Assembly (NCBI GenBank): GCA_015061605.1
Contig: SUWH01000005.1
Span: forward strand, 41,716 to 105,715
DNA length: 64,000 bases
Direction of reading: 5' to 3'
Source: Lentisphaerota bacterium
GTDB lineage: Bacteria; Verrucomicrobiota; Lentisphaeria; Victivallales; Victivallaceae
Position 1 is the stretch's first letter. Every line of letters starts with the position of its first letter. The position numbers were made by a program, and so were the translations under genes. Under the pieces are notes generated by a model. The model was given only the letters and a program-made list of their open reading frames with translations. It had not been told where the DNA came from and searched no databases. Positions 49,372 to 58,088 of this stretch are shown here, one piece after another.

Positions 49372-50946
49372 TTACTGTTGTGCTGCTGCGGCTTCTCTCT
49401 GGGCCCAGATCGAGTTGAGCTGGGAAATGATCACCGGGTCGGTCATTTCGCTTAAAGCGGCTTCCCGGGTGATGAGATTTTTCGCATATTTATTGAGGAT
49501 GCACTGGTCAAAGGTACACATGCCCTGTTTGGTGGCGGTGACCATGGTGGATTTCAAGCGGAAAGTTTTACCTTCATTGATGATGTTCGCCACCGGCATG
49601 GTGTTGATCATTATTTCATAGACCATGACGATGCCGCCGAAGCCGTCGGGAATGAGCTTCTGGCAGACGACTCCGCGCAGAGAACCGGCGGTCATGGCGC
49701 GGATCTGCGGCTGCTGACTGGGCGGGAACACATCCAGAATACGGTTCATGGTGTTGGGCGCATCACTGGTGTGCAATGTCCCGATGACGAGGTGTCCGGT
49801 TTCAGAAGCGGTGATGGCGTTTTCGATGGTTTCTAGGTCGTGCATTTCACCGATAACGATAACGTCGGGGTCTTCACGCAAGGCGGCTTTGAGGGCGGTG
49901 CGGTAACTTATGGTGTGCCGCCCGACTTCGCGCTGGGAAACGGAACAGTTTTTGGAGGGCTGGAGGATTTCGATGGGATCTTCAACTGAAATGATGTGAT
50001 CCTGCCGCTTTTCGTTGACGATGTTGGTCATCGCGGCAAGGGTGGTGGTTTTCCCGGAACCGATGGGCCCCGTGACCAGAACCAGACCGTTGGTGTAATC
50101 AAGGAGACGGCGGATGTAGACGGCATCTTCCGGAAGATAACCGAGTTCTTCAAGCGTATTGATCTGGTTGGGGACCAGGCGGTAACTGCCGGCAAAACCG
50201 TCTTTCTGCTCCATCATGCACAACCGGAAACGGTCATTGCCGAGGATGAGCGCCATGCTCATATCCTGACGTTCTTCAAAAAAGGCGCGGCGTTCCGGTG
50301 CCAGCAGCGACAAGGTGAGTTTTTTTGCATCGTCTGCGGTGAGGATATAGGAGTCGAGCCGTTCGATCATCCGCTGGCGGCGGACAAACGGCGGGGACCC
50401 GGCGGAAATATGCAAATCACTGCATCCCAGGTGGCGCAGACAGCTCAAGAGATAGATCATACGTTCAGCGGCTTCCTCTTCGGAAAGATAAGGAGTGTCG
50501 CTCAAGCTGGGGAGGTCTTCATAGCCGTTTATATTGGAAAGGTCATACTCCGGAACCTCAAAAATCAGCGGCGCTTCGGCGTTGATCCCGGAAGAGTTCT
50601 TCATCGATGCCGGTTTTTTTTCTTCTCCAAAATCGGTTTCCTGTGCCGGTGCTGCCGGAGCAGGTGCCGCACTCTGCGGAACTGAATCCCAATCCGGCAT
50701 CATTCCGCTTGAAGCCTGTTCAAAGGCATAATCGACCAATTGCTGTACCTGATCGACCATCATAGATTCTTCTGACGGGTCGATGTTTCTGCAAAGTTCA
50801 CTCAAAACCGCTTCGGCAAATTCAGTGAGGTCGGAGGTGTATCCGAGTCTTTCATGCAGTTCCCGTGAAGCATTGACATCCAAGGCATTATTGACTGCCA
50901 GCGCATAGGCGAGCCATTGGATTTCCAGTGGTGTATCCGGATTCAT
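49372..50946 (-). CDS. PilT/PilU-like ATPase with long N-terminal extension
   Basis: A 524-residue relative of PilT. The ATPase core has LGCSDLHISAGSPPFVR (about residue 172), Walker A GPIGSGKTTT, ISVEDPIEILQ, VIVIGEMHDLETIENAI and IGTLHTSDAPNTMNRI. In front is an extension of about 165 residues with a helical part (residues 5-85) and a Pro/Ala/Glu-rich linker (PQSAAPAPAAPAQE), not found in ordinary PilT. The paired arrangement with the shorter PilT resembles pilT/pilU. It may modulate pilus retraction, with the extension binding a partner; this is inference. Confidence 0.87.
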   Translation of the reverse strand: MNPDTPLEIQWLAYALAVNNALDVNASRELHERLGYTSDLTEFAEAVLSELCRNIDPSEESMMVDQVQQLVDYAFEQASSGMMPDWDSVPQSAAPAPAAPAQETDFGEEKKPASMKNSSGINAEAPLIFEVPEYDLSNINGYEDLPSLSDTPYLSEEEAAERMIYLLSCLRHLGCSDLHISAGSPPFVRRQRMIERLDSYILTADDAKKLTLSLLAPERRAFFEERQDMSMALILGNDRFRLCMMEQKDGFAGSYRLVPNQINTLEELGYLPEDAVYIRRLLDYTNGLVLVTGPIGSGKTTTLAAMTNIVNEKRQDHIISVEDPIEILQPSKNCSVSQREVGRHTISYRTALKAALREDPDVIVIGEMHDLETIENAITASETGHLVIGTLHTSDAPNTMNRILDVFPPSQQPQIRAMTAGSLRGVVCQKLIPDGFGGIVMVYEIMINTMPVANIINEGKTFRLKSTMVTATKQGMCTFDQCILNKYAKNLITREAALSEMTDPVIISQLNSIWAQREAAAAQQ

Positions 50947-50985
50947 AGAATATCCTTTCTTTAAAAGGTGAAGTTTTTCAAATAA

Positions 50986-52296
50986 TTATTTGCCGGTCTT
51001 GATGTGGTCGGCTACTGCTTTCAGTGCAAGTTCATGGACATGAATGGGAACGCGATGGTTGGCACTTGGAGTGCAGATCAGCTTTTTGTTGGCGGAAGGG
51101 ATGGTGTTGAATGCGGCAAAAACGCTTTCTGACGGGCAGGTGCGGTCGATGAAACCGGTGGTTAACATTACCCGTTGTGTTTTGATGTTGCGGGCGAAGT
51201 TCACGCCGTCGAAGTAGCTTGTGGCATCGAGGACAGCTTTCTGATCCTTTTTATAAGCCGGGATTTTGTAGTAGTGGGGCCAACCGGAATCACTTCCCCT
51301 GGCGCGGCCGCCGTGATGGCAGATCGCCGGGACATGGGCAATGACCATGGTGATCTGCGGATCAAGACCTCCGGCGGCAAGAGCCTGACCACCGCCCTGA
51401 CTGACACCGTAGACGATCAGGGTTTTGCCGTCCCATTCCGGGCGGGATTTGAGGTACTGTAAAGCGCGGTAGACACGGGAAAACATATCTTTGAATGCGA
51501 TTTTTTCACGGTCATCGGCGTTCCAGTAGCGATAGCCTTTCATTCTGCCGGTCTTGGCGTTGTAAACTCCGCCCTTTGCATCAGCGGGCATGGGACTCAA
51601 AGAGAGCAGCAGCATACCGCCGCCGACTTTGGTCCACTCCTCTTTGACCGGGACGAAACCGGTTCCGGCACCGTGGACGAGGAGGAATGCCGGCAGGGAT
51701 TTTGCTTTTGCTCCGGCAGGATAGGAGAGCTTGGCGTAGCCGTCTTTACCATCGCCTCCCATGGGGAAGATGACTTTAAAAGCCTTGAGCGACTTGTCCC
51801 TGACCGGTTCAACAGAGAGAACGGCATCCATCTGGCGGGCATCAAGCCCGCTTTTGATTTTGTTCCAGAAATCGTTGAAGTCAGCCGGGCAGGGGAGTGC
51901 AGGGGTGACTTTTTCTTTATCGATGGCGACACCGGCGGCGCTGAAAGTCTTTGTTTTTGGAATTCGGACTGCGGCGTAGACGGTTCCGGGATGGACGGAT
52001 GTTACTTCAAATGCTGCACAACCGTTTTCATCGGTGACGAGTTTTCTGGTCGCACGGATCTTTGCGTTGCCTTCGATTGCCGCAAGGAGCGGGCGTTTCG
52101 TAATATTTTTACCGGTAAGTTTTACGGTGAAAGTGATTTTTTCGCCGCATTTGGCTTCAGTTCTGTCAGCTTTTACAGAAATTTTTTCAGTGACCGGCTG
52201 GCGTTCTTTGACTTTTGGGGCGGCATCAGCTTTGCCGGAGGCTAAAGCCGGAAGCAGAACCGCACAGAGTGTAAAAGCAAAAAGAGGTTTTTTCAT
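50986..52296 (-). CDS. Exported acetyl xylan esterase / cephalosporin C deacetylase (CE7-type)
   Basis: A 436-residue exported alpha/beta hydrolase. A signal peptide (MKKPLFAFTLCAVLLPALAS) and an immunoglobulin-like domain (EAKCGEKITFTVKLTGKN) precede the AXE1 domain. The nucleophile Ser is in YGVSQGGGQALAAG, the Asp in GFIDRTCPSESV and the His in SANHRVP. CE7 enzymes remove acetyl groups from xylo-oligosaccharides and similar compounds. It has its own promoter at 52355-52383, and the next gene downstream is the PilT-like ATPase. Confidence 0.88.
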   Translation of the reverse strand: MKKPLFAFTLCAVLLPALASGKADAAPKVKERQPVTEKISVKADRTEAKCGEKITFTVKLTGKNITKRPLLAAIEGNAKIRATRKLVTDENGCAAFEVTSVHPGTVYAAVRIPKTKTFSAAGVAIDKEKVTPALPCPADFNDFWNKIKSGLDARQMDAVLSVEPVRDKSLKAFKVIFPMGGDGKDGYAKLSYPAGAKAKSLPAFLLVHGAGTGFVPVKEEWTKVGGGMLLLSLSPMPADAKGGVYNAKTGRMKGYRYWNADDREKIAFKDMFSRVYRALQYLKSRPEWDGKTLIVYGVSQGGGQALAAGGLDPQITMVIAHVPAICHHGGRARGSDSGWPHYYKIPAYKKDQKAVLDATSYFDGVNFARNIKTQRVMLTTGFIDRTCPSESVFAAFNTIPSANKKLICTPSANHRVPIHVHELALKAVADHIKTGK

Positions 52297-52354
52297 CAGT
52301 TATTTTCCTTTCTCAAAACTTGCAAAAAAACAGATATATTACAGTATTCCTATT

Positions 52355-52383
52355 AAAATAGCACCATTTTTTGGAATTGTCAA
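52355..52383 (-). promoter_or_regulatory. Promoter of the acetyl xylan esterase gene
   Basis: Minus strand TTGACA (52383-52378), 17 nt, TATTTT (52360-52355), with TGC before the -10 box. The MITE-like repeat C begins only a few bases upstream. Confidence 0.78.
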
Positions 52384-52390
52384 TAATTCA

Positions 52391-52650
52391 TGCTGTCCCT
52401 CGCGTCGATTTGTAATTTCATAAAAAACAACGGACGGCGGCGCATTGCGGACAATCTCGCGCCTTGCCGCGCTCGTCTCTCCTGTTCCATTGCATTACGC
52501 AGTGACAAGCGGTGAGGACACAAGTATGCTTTGTCCCGGCGGAGCCCCGCGCTTCTCACTTGCAAAACGCGACATTGCTGCACGATCCATCCGCCGGCTT
52601 TCGCGTAAGGATCTGCTCCGGCAAGCCGATCGCATCATTCGAGTTTCTTC
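52391..52650 (+). mobile_element. MITE-related element, copy C (divergent)
   Basis: It contains ACAACGGACGGCGG at its left, then CGCATTGCGGACAATCTCGC as in copy B, the CCCCGCGCTTCTCAC..GCAAAACGCGAC block, and CACGATCCATCCGCC with copy D. The ends are not well defined, and neither a target duplication nor the outward promoter was found. Boundaries are approximate. The remaining bases to 52730 hold nothing I can name. Confidence 0.65.
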
Positions 52651-52730
52651 CGCTGAAAAACTTGAAAAAATAGATGTCTTTCTGATTTTATGGGATATCT
52701 GTAAAAAATCTGCGGTATGTGAAATTTATT

Positions 52731-52754
52731 GGCGGACAAGTAATTTTGTCCGCC
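52731..52754 (-). terminator. Hairpin downstream of the GH42-like gene
   Basis: GGCGGACAA (52731-52739) pairs with TTGTCCGCC (52746-52754). It lies 11 nt after the stop codon of the minus-strand gene. The following sequence is A/T-rich without a pure T run, so it may be a weak terminator. Confidence 0.55.
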
Positions 52755-52765
52755 GGAACTGTATC

Positions 52766-54826
52766 TTACTGCCGGATGGTGAACATCAAACTGGACAGAG
52801 TCGGCAGCGGCCGGTCATAAACTGCCAAAGTACTGCCGTCAGCTTGAGTTTCAAAGGTGAGTTCCGGGCATTTTTCCCAGATACCTTGAGCAGAAAGCAC
52901 CAGTGCTTCTCCCTGCGGCATTTGAGTTATTCTCATAACGACCTTTTCCGCAGTATCGCTGGTGGAGTTGAGTGCGGCAAAAAATTCTCCGCCGTCGAAC
53001 TTGACCCGCGAGGTCTGGCAGGGGAAATCTTCAGTAAATGCACCCGCCATATCCGGAGCGACGTGCCGGAGCAGTCTCTGCATGAAAATTCTCCGGAATG
53101 CGGAGAAGTATCCCATGTAGAACCATTCCGAATCTCCGTAATCGCCCATTGGCATCGACAGCACTGCAACTCTGCCGCCGAGCGCATTGTCATAACAGAA
53201 GGTGCAGCCGAACATATCGCTGTGATCAAATTTTTTCACCATTGACAGAATTTCAACTTTGCTGTCGACCGGAGTGAACTGCCAGAGCTGACGGCAGGCG
53301 CGCTGAAGGGTGAGGCGGGGATTTGGAACTCCGTAAATCGCAGGGTTTGATTCAAAGATCTCCTCGTAGCTGAAGGCGGAAACATTGTGATAGTGCCGCA
53401 CCGGATCCGCCAGTCCGAGTTCTTTGCCGAAACCGCGCTTGACCAGTCCGGCGGCGGCGACCCCATCTAAAATCACTCTGCCGGAAAGCAGTTTCTTTAC
53501 TTCCGTATCGCTGAATGCATTAAGCACCTGTCCGGAAACCAGCATGACCTGCGGAGAGTTTTCTTCGATTTTTGTGGTGTAACGGTGAGAAAATCCGAGT
53601 ATTTCAGCAACTTTGCCCCATTCATAATTGAATGAAGATATTTGACTGATACCGCATTTTTCAGCTTCAACATACTTGGAGGCTTCCGGTGAAAAGAGAA
53701 TATTTGCTCCCTGACTGTTGTCATCATCCAGCGCCAGTGCCTTTACTGCCGAGAGCCGGGGAAATTTTTCTTTGAGCATTTTGCCGAATCCGGGAGCGGT
53801 ACAGGTTCCGCAGCCCATCATGTCAAAGTGGTTGATGGTGATGGCGTGCGCTCCGAAGGTCACGCACTGCTCCAACTCCCATCCGGCAAAAGCATTGCCT
53901 TTGGAATAAGCTCCGTGACGGGGGCCGGTTTCCAGTTCGGGACAGATCTCCAGCGGCCGCTTCAACGAGGCAACGACCAGACGGGCATGCACGGGATACT
54001 GCATCATGGCGCGGACTTCGGTGTATGGTCCCATGGTGGGACGTACCAGGAAAGCCGGATCAAATCCGGCGGCATCCTGAAGCGCGTGCCAATTACGGCC
54101 CTCGATCGAATTCACATCCACTCCGCCGCACATGAGCGCGATCCGGGTATCGGGGCAGGCAGCTTTGACGGCATCGTGAATGGTTTTTATCGGCGGCAGC
54201 ATGGTTTCGCCGTTGAGTTCGATCCAGATCTTGCGCCACGGATGTACGGGGCCGGCACCATAAACTTTGGAGATCAGTTCTTCCCGTGAAACTTTCTGCC
54301 CGACCTTTTCACTGAAAAGTCTCAAATGTTCTTCGCAGAAACAGCCGCCCCAGCCGAGAGCCCGGCCGTGGTTGTGCAATCTCCAGTCATCTTCGATCCA
54401 GATCGAATCCGGCTGGAGTTCTTTGACTGCATGCGCCCAGAGTTCGCAAATATACTTGAGCCAGTTTTCACAGAGAGGGCAGGGGCTTATGCCGTTGTCT
54501 CTGCCGCTTTCGCCGATCATCAAACGGAAATTCTGTCCTTCTTTAAGTTTTCTGCCGCGGGGACTGTGGACGAGGGTGGTCCACGGGTTGAGGCTCAAAG
54601 TGATGCCATTGGCACTCAATGCGGATTTGATCTTTTTGGCCATTGGCAGGAAGCGGTCAAATTCGGCAATGGTCATATGACCGTTGTTGACCTCTTCGGG
54701 ATTGAAAAAGAGCATCACCTCCTTGATGCAGGAATCTTTGCAGAAGTCGATCAGTTCAGTAATGCGTTCATCTTCGCAGTACCCCGGATCGATGTAGTAA
54801 CGTAAAATGTAACGGAAATCTTTCAT
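52766..54826 (-). CDS. GH42-like glycoside hydrolase-family protein
   Basis: A 686-residue cytoplasmic protein with a TIM-barrel N-terminal half. ELQPDSIWIEDDWRLHNHG carries acidic residues in a place typical of a catalytic Glu/Asp, CFCEEHLRLFSEKVG resembles the GH42 segment before the acid/base, and LNGETMLPPIKTIHDAVKA follows. Residues of about 370-560 look like the amidotransferase-like trimerisation domain (VMLVSGQVLNAFSDTEVKKLL). The start is set by AAAGGAG just upstream. It begins 20 nt after the UvrD/Rep gene. Activity on a beta-galactoside is possible but not shown. Confidence 0.65.
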   Translation of the reverse strand: MKDFRYILRYYIDPGYCEDERITELIDFCKDSCIKEVMLFFNPEEVNNGHMTIAEFDRFLPMAKKIKSALSANGITLSLNPWTTLVHSPRGRKLKEGQNFRLMIGESGRDNGISPCPLCENWLKYICELWAHAVKELQPDSIWIEDDWRLHNHGRALGWGGCFCEEHLRLFSEKVGQKVSREELISKVYGAGPVHPWRKIWIELNGETMLPPIKTIHDAVKAACPDTRIALMCGGVDVNSIEGRNWHALQDAAGFDPAFLVRPTMGPYTEVRAMMQYPVHARLVVASLKRPLEICPELETGPRHGAYSKGNAFAGWELEQCVTFGAHAITINHFDMMGCGTCTAPGFGKMLKEKFPRLSAVKALALDDDNSQGANILFSPEASKYVEAEKCGISQISSFNYEWGKVAEILGFSHRYTTKIEENSPQVMLVSGQVLNAFSDTEVKKLLSGRVILDGVAAAGLVKRGFGKELGLADPVRHYHNVSAFSYEEIFESNPAIYGVPNPRLTLQRACRQLWQFTPVDSKVEILSMVKKFDHSDMFGCTFCYDNALGGRVAVLSMPMGDYGDSEWFYMGYFSAFRRIFMQRLLRHVAPDMAGAFTEDFPCQTSRVKFDGGEFFAALNSTSDTAEKVVMRITQMPQGEALVLSAQGIWEKCPELTFETQADGSTLAVYDRPLPTLSSLMFTIRQ

Positions 54827-54846
54827 AGTATTTACTCCTTTGAAAA

Positions 54847-56880
54847 TCAATCTTCCAAAAATTTTATACATTCCTCAAAAGCACGGCGGATGGCATCATC
54901 ATCGGCGGGCTTTACGAGGCTGTCGGCATCGGCTTTTTCTGCCACATTGCTGTTGAGCAGATCGAGAAACGGCGAAGGCAGCGCAGGGCGCACCATGCCG
55001 CGGTTCATCCGGGAACGGCTGCGGGTCATATAAAGCTCCTGTTTGGCGCGGGTGACGGCGACGTAGAAGAGCCGGAGTTCCTCCTCGTAACCGTTTTCTT
55101 CCAGAGCGCGTTCATGGGGGAATATGCCGCGCTCCATGGCGACCAGAAACACCACCGGGTATTCCAGACCTTTGGAGGCGTGGATAGTTGACAAGGTAAC
55201 GGCATTGTCATTTTCCTCTTTTTCATCGACCTTATCGTTTTCTTCGAGTAAGGCAAAAGATTCCAGATAGTTGTCGAGAGTGGGGGGATTTTCCTGTTTT
55301 GCTTCAAACTGGGCGATCGCGTTGATGAATTCGTTGACATTGTCGCGCCGTTTTTCGGAATCCTTTATATCCTTGTAGATTTTTTGCAGACCGCCGGAAT
55401 AGCCGGCCGAATCCAGAAAACGGATCACCTTTCCGGTCAGACCGCCGGGCTGGGAAAATTCACTCTTTGCCACGCTGAAAGCATTGAGCATGATCTGCAA
55501 TTCCGCTTTGGCTTTGGCAGAAAGCGTGGAGATGAATGAATCGCTTTTGAGCGTGGTGAACATGGGGACGTGTTCTTCGGCGCGGCGGCGTTTCAATTCT
55601 GTAACCGCTTTGGGACCGATCCCGCGGGGAGGGGCGGAAAGAATGCGGAGCAGACTCTGGTCATCGCGGGGGTTGCAGAGCAGTTTCAAATATGCCACGG
55701 CATCTTTGATCTCTCTGCGGGCGTAGAACTGCTGACCGCCGACCAGACGGTAAGGTATTCCCGCCTGCCGCAGGGATTGTTCCAACTGGCGCGAAAGCTG
55801 ATTGGAACGGTAAAGGATGGCAAAATCTTTGTATTGCAGTTCGGGGCGTTCGGACATTCTGGCGCAGATGAGATCGGCGATAAAGGATGCTTCAGTATCA
55901 TCGCGGTCAAGGATGGTGATTTTAGGTTTTCCGCCCTCTTCAAATGCGCTCCACAGCTTTTTGTCGTGACGGCGGCTTCCGGTGCCGATGATGGCATTGG
56001 CGGCATTGAGGATGGCGGGCTGTGAACGGTAGTTCTGCTCCAGTTTGACCACCTTGGTGCCGGGAAAAATTTTGGGAAAGTCGAGGATATTCCCCACATC
56101 CGCTCCGCGCCAGGAGTAGATGCTCTGGTCATCGTCACCGACCACACAGAGGTTGCATCGGTCTCCGGCGAGCATTTTGACCATGGTGAACTGGGCGGCG
56201 TTGGTGTCCTGATATTCGTCAACGAGAAGATATTGGAAACGTTCGCGGTACTTTTCCAGAACTTCCGGCTGTTCGGTAAAGAGCCGCCAGACTAAAAGCA
56301 GCATATCGTCGAAGTCGATAAGGTTCTGGGTTTCCATCAGATCGCGGTATTTTTCATAGATGTGAGCGACGGTGGCTTCAAAGTCATTACCGGCATTGCT
56401 CAAGGCGGCTTCGGGAGTGAGCAAGTGGTTTTTCCAGTTGCTTATTACGGCAAATGCTTTGGCGGCGGGGAAACCTTCATAGTTGCAGCCGCATTCGCCG
56501 AGGGCCTGTTTGAAAATCCCCTGCTGGTCGGACTCGTCGGCAACGGTAAAGCCGCCGATAAAGCCGAGTTTGCTGATATATTTTCTTAAAATTGTGATGC
56601 AGAAGCTGTGAAAAGTTCCAAGAGTGACCGCTTTAGCCACCTTTTCATCCACCAGTTGAGCGAGGCGTTCGCGCATTTCCCGGGCGGCTTTGTTGGTGAA
56701 AGTCAAACCGAGGATCTGTTCGGGAAGGATGCCATCGGCGAGCATGCAGGCGATGCGGAACGTTATCACGCGGGTTTTACCGGTACCTGCACCGGCGAGG
56801 ACGAGAACCGGGCCCTGATGAGTTCCGGCGGCGGAAGCCTGTGCCGGATTGAGCGAATCGAGTATTTCTTTGCGGGTCAT
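54847..56880 (-). CDS. UvrD/Rep-family 3'-5' DNA helicase
   Basis: A 677-residue superfamily 1A helicase. Motifs are visible in order: Q motif region LNPAQASAAGT, Walker A AGAGTGKT (residues 29-36), TFTNKAAREM (Ia), YLLVDEYQDTNAAQ (II), VGDDDQSIYSWRGA (III), LEQNYRS (IV), TIHASKGLEYPVVFL (V) and FYVAVTRAKQEL (VI). The length and motifs fit the Rep/PcrA/UvrD group that acts in repair and replication restart. Which of the three it equals cannot be decided by eye. Its promoter is at 56917-56945. Confidence 0.92.
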   Translation of the reverse strand: MTRKEILDSLNPAQASAAGTHQGPVLVLAGAGTGKTRVITFRIACMLADGILPEQILGLTFTNKAAREMRERLAQLVDEKVAKAVTLGTFHSFCITILRKYISKLGFIGGFTVADESDQQGIFKQALGECGCNYEGFPAAKAFAVISNWKNHLLTPEAALSNAGNDFEATVAHIYEKYRDLMETQNLIDFDDMLLLVWRLFTEQPEVLEKYRERFQYLLVDEYQDTNAAQFTMVKMLAGDRCNLCVVGDDDQSIYSWRGADVGNILDFPKIFPGTKVVKLEQNYRSQPAILNAANAIIGTGSRRHDKKLWSAFEEGGKPKITILDRDDTEASFIADLICARMSERPELQYKDFAILYRSNQLSRQLEQSLRQAGIPYRLVGGQQFYARREIKDAVAYLKLLCNPRDDQSLLRILSAPPRGIGPKAVTELKRRRAEEHVPMFTTLKSDSFISTLSAKAKAELQIMLNAFSVAKSEFSQPGGLTGKVIRFLDSAGYSGGLQKIYKDIKDSEKRRDNVNEFINAIAQFEAKQENPPTLDNYLESFALLEENDKVDEKEENDNAVTLSTIHASKGLEYPVVFLVAMERGIFPHERALEENGYEEELRLFYVAVTRAKQELYMTRSRSRMNRGMVRPALPSPFLDLLNSNVAEKADADSLVKPADDDAIRRAFEECIKFLED

Positions 56881-56916
56881 AAAGTCAACCTTTTTCTACA
56901 ATTTACTTACAGGGGG

Positions 56917-56945
56917 AATATACCACAAAAAAATTGATTTTTCAA
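56917..56945 (-). promoter_or_regulatory. Promoter of the UvrD/Rep helicase gene
   Basis: Minus strand TTGAAA (56945-56940), 17 nt, TATATT (56922-56917). The left inverted repeat of the decayed IS starts 4 nt beyond the -35 box. Confidence 0.72.
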
Positions 56946-56949
56946 GTAA

Positions 56950-57957
56950 GTTTTTATCACTGCTGTCCGGTAAAAATTACCGGAGTTAATTGAATTTGTC
57001 GGGACCTGTTATATATTAAAAACGCTCAAATCTTTAATATTTAAAACGAAAGTCCCGAACGATGTATTATAATAGCATATATTCTCAACTTTTCAACTTC
57101 ATTCCCCGATATCGTTTTGAAAAAATCGTAAAAAAGTCAGGCGAAGACCGATACTGTAAGCATTTTACCGCGTGGAAACAGTTTCTTACTTTGCTCTTTG
57201 CTCAAATTTCCGGCAAGGATTCTTTGCGTGAAATTGAAAACGCTCTGCCTGCCAATTGCAAACGGCTTTTTTACCTCGGCATGAAAGCCGTGGCAAAATC
57301 CTCACGTTCCGAAGCAATGAACCGCCGCAATCCGGAAATTTTCCCTGTTTTCTGCTGATGAGCAATGGAAAAATGTCCGACATCCGAGCCGCAAAAGAAA
57401 ACATTCCCATTCTGCCGGCCAGCATCATGAACCAAATAAAAAACTTGGCGTTTTGCGGGATGAAATCATTTGGTACACAGGTTTTCAGTCGGTGAAGAAA
57501 TACCCCGGAGAACTGCGGCTGATTGAGTTTTAAGATGAAGAAAGCGGAAAAACTTATCGGTTTATTGCCAATAATTTCCGCATTGCCGCATCTTCAATTG
57601 CAGAAATTTACAAACAACGATGGTAAATCGAACTCTTTTTCAAATGGATCAGGCAGAATTTGAAAATCAAAAGTTTTCCCGGCACAAGTGAAAACGCTGT
57701 GATGTCTCAAATCCGGGTGGCGATGATCCATTATCTGCTTATTGCTTATCTTAAATTTCTGCATGGGTTCAAGTCGGAATGACGGAGCTGACAAACCGTA
57801 TTCGTGATACCTTGATGCAAAATCAGTCTCTGCTGGAAGTCTTGTCGCTTGACCGAAAAATCCTTGAAAAGCCGCCAAACTGGAATTTGCCAGTCCAAGA
57901 GGAACTTTTCAGCCCTTTACTGTTCTGAAATTTTTACCGGACAGCAGTGATAAAAAC
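56950..57957 (+). mobile_element. Decayed IS4-family insertion sequence with intact ends
   Basis: Perfect 29-bp inverted repeats at 56950-56978 and 57929-57957 (core CACTGCTGTCCGGTAAAAAT) bound an element of about 1.0 kb. It holds the broken transposase gene described separately. The length is short for the DUF4372-type IS4 group, in keeping with an internal deletion. Because the ends are perfect, the element might still be mobilised by a complete relative. No clear target duplication was seen. Confidence 0.85.
57062..57928 (+). pseudogene. IS4-family transposase (DUF4372 N-terminal domain), broken
   Basis: The 5' part gives about 98 residues with the DUF4372-type start (SIYSQLFNFIPRYRFEKIV, FTAWKQFLTLLFAQISGKDSLREIE). 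The frame is lost near 57358 and the middle with the first catalytic Asp residues is missing. The 3' part is recognisable from about 57500 on: YRFIANNFRIAASSIAEIYKQRW, a stop in place of Gln, then IELFFKWIRQNLKIKSF and HYLLIAYLKFLHGF. After that a frameshift leads to TELTNRIRDTL. At least one deletion, one nonsense change and one frameshift are present. Confidence 0.88.
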
Positions 57958-57989
57958 AAAAAAAATCGCTTTTGATTACTGCTTTTAAC

Positions 57990-58018
57990 TTGATTTTCTT
58001 TTTTTTCTGAATTATATT
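57990..58018 (+). promoter_or_regulatory. Promoter of the coiled-coil repeat protein gene
   Basis: TTGATT (57990-57995), 17 nt, TATATT (58013-58018), with a leader of about 64 nt before the ATG at 58089, which has AAGGAG 10 nt upstream. Confidence 0.7.
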
Positions 58019-58088
58019 AAAGAAGCTTTTACTGCTGTAATATTATAAGTAGGGCACAGATGTGTTGTTACACTAAAAAGGAGAAACT

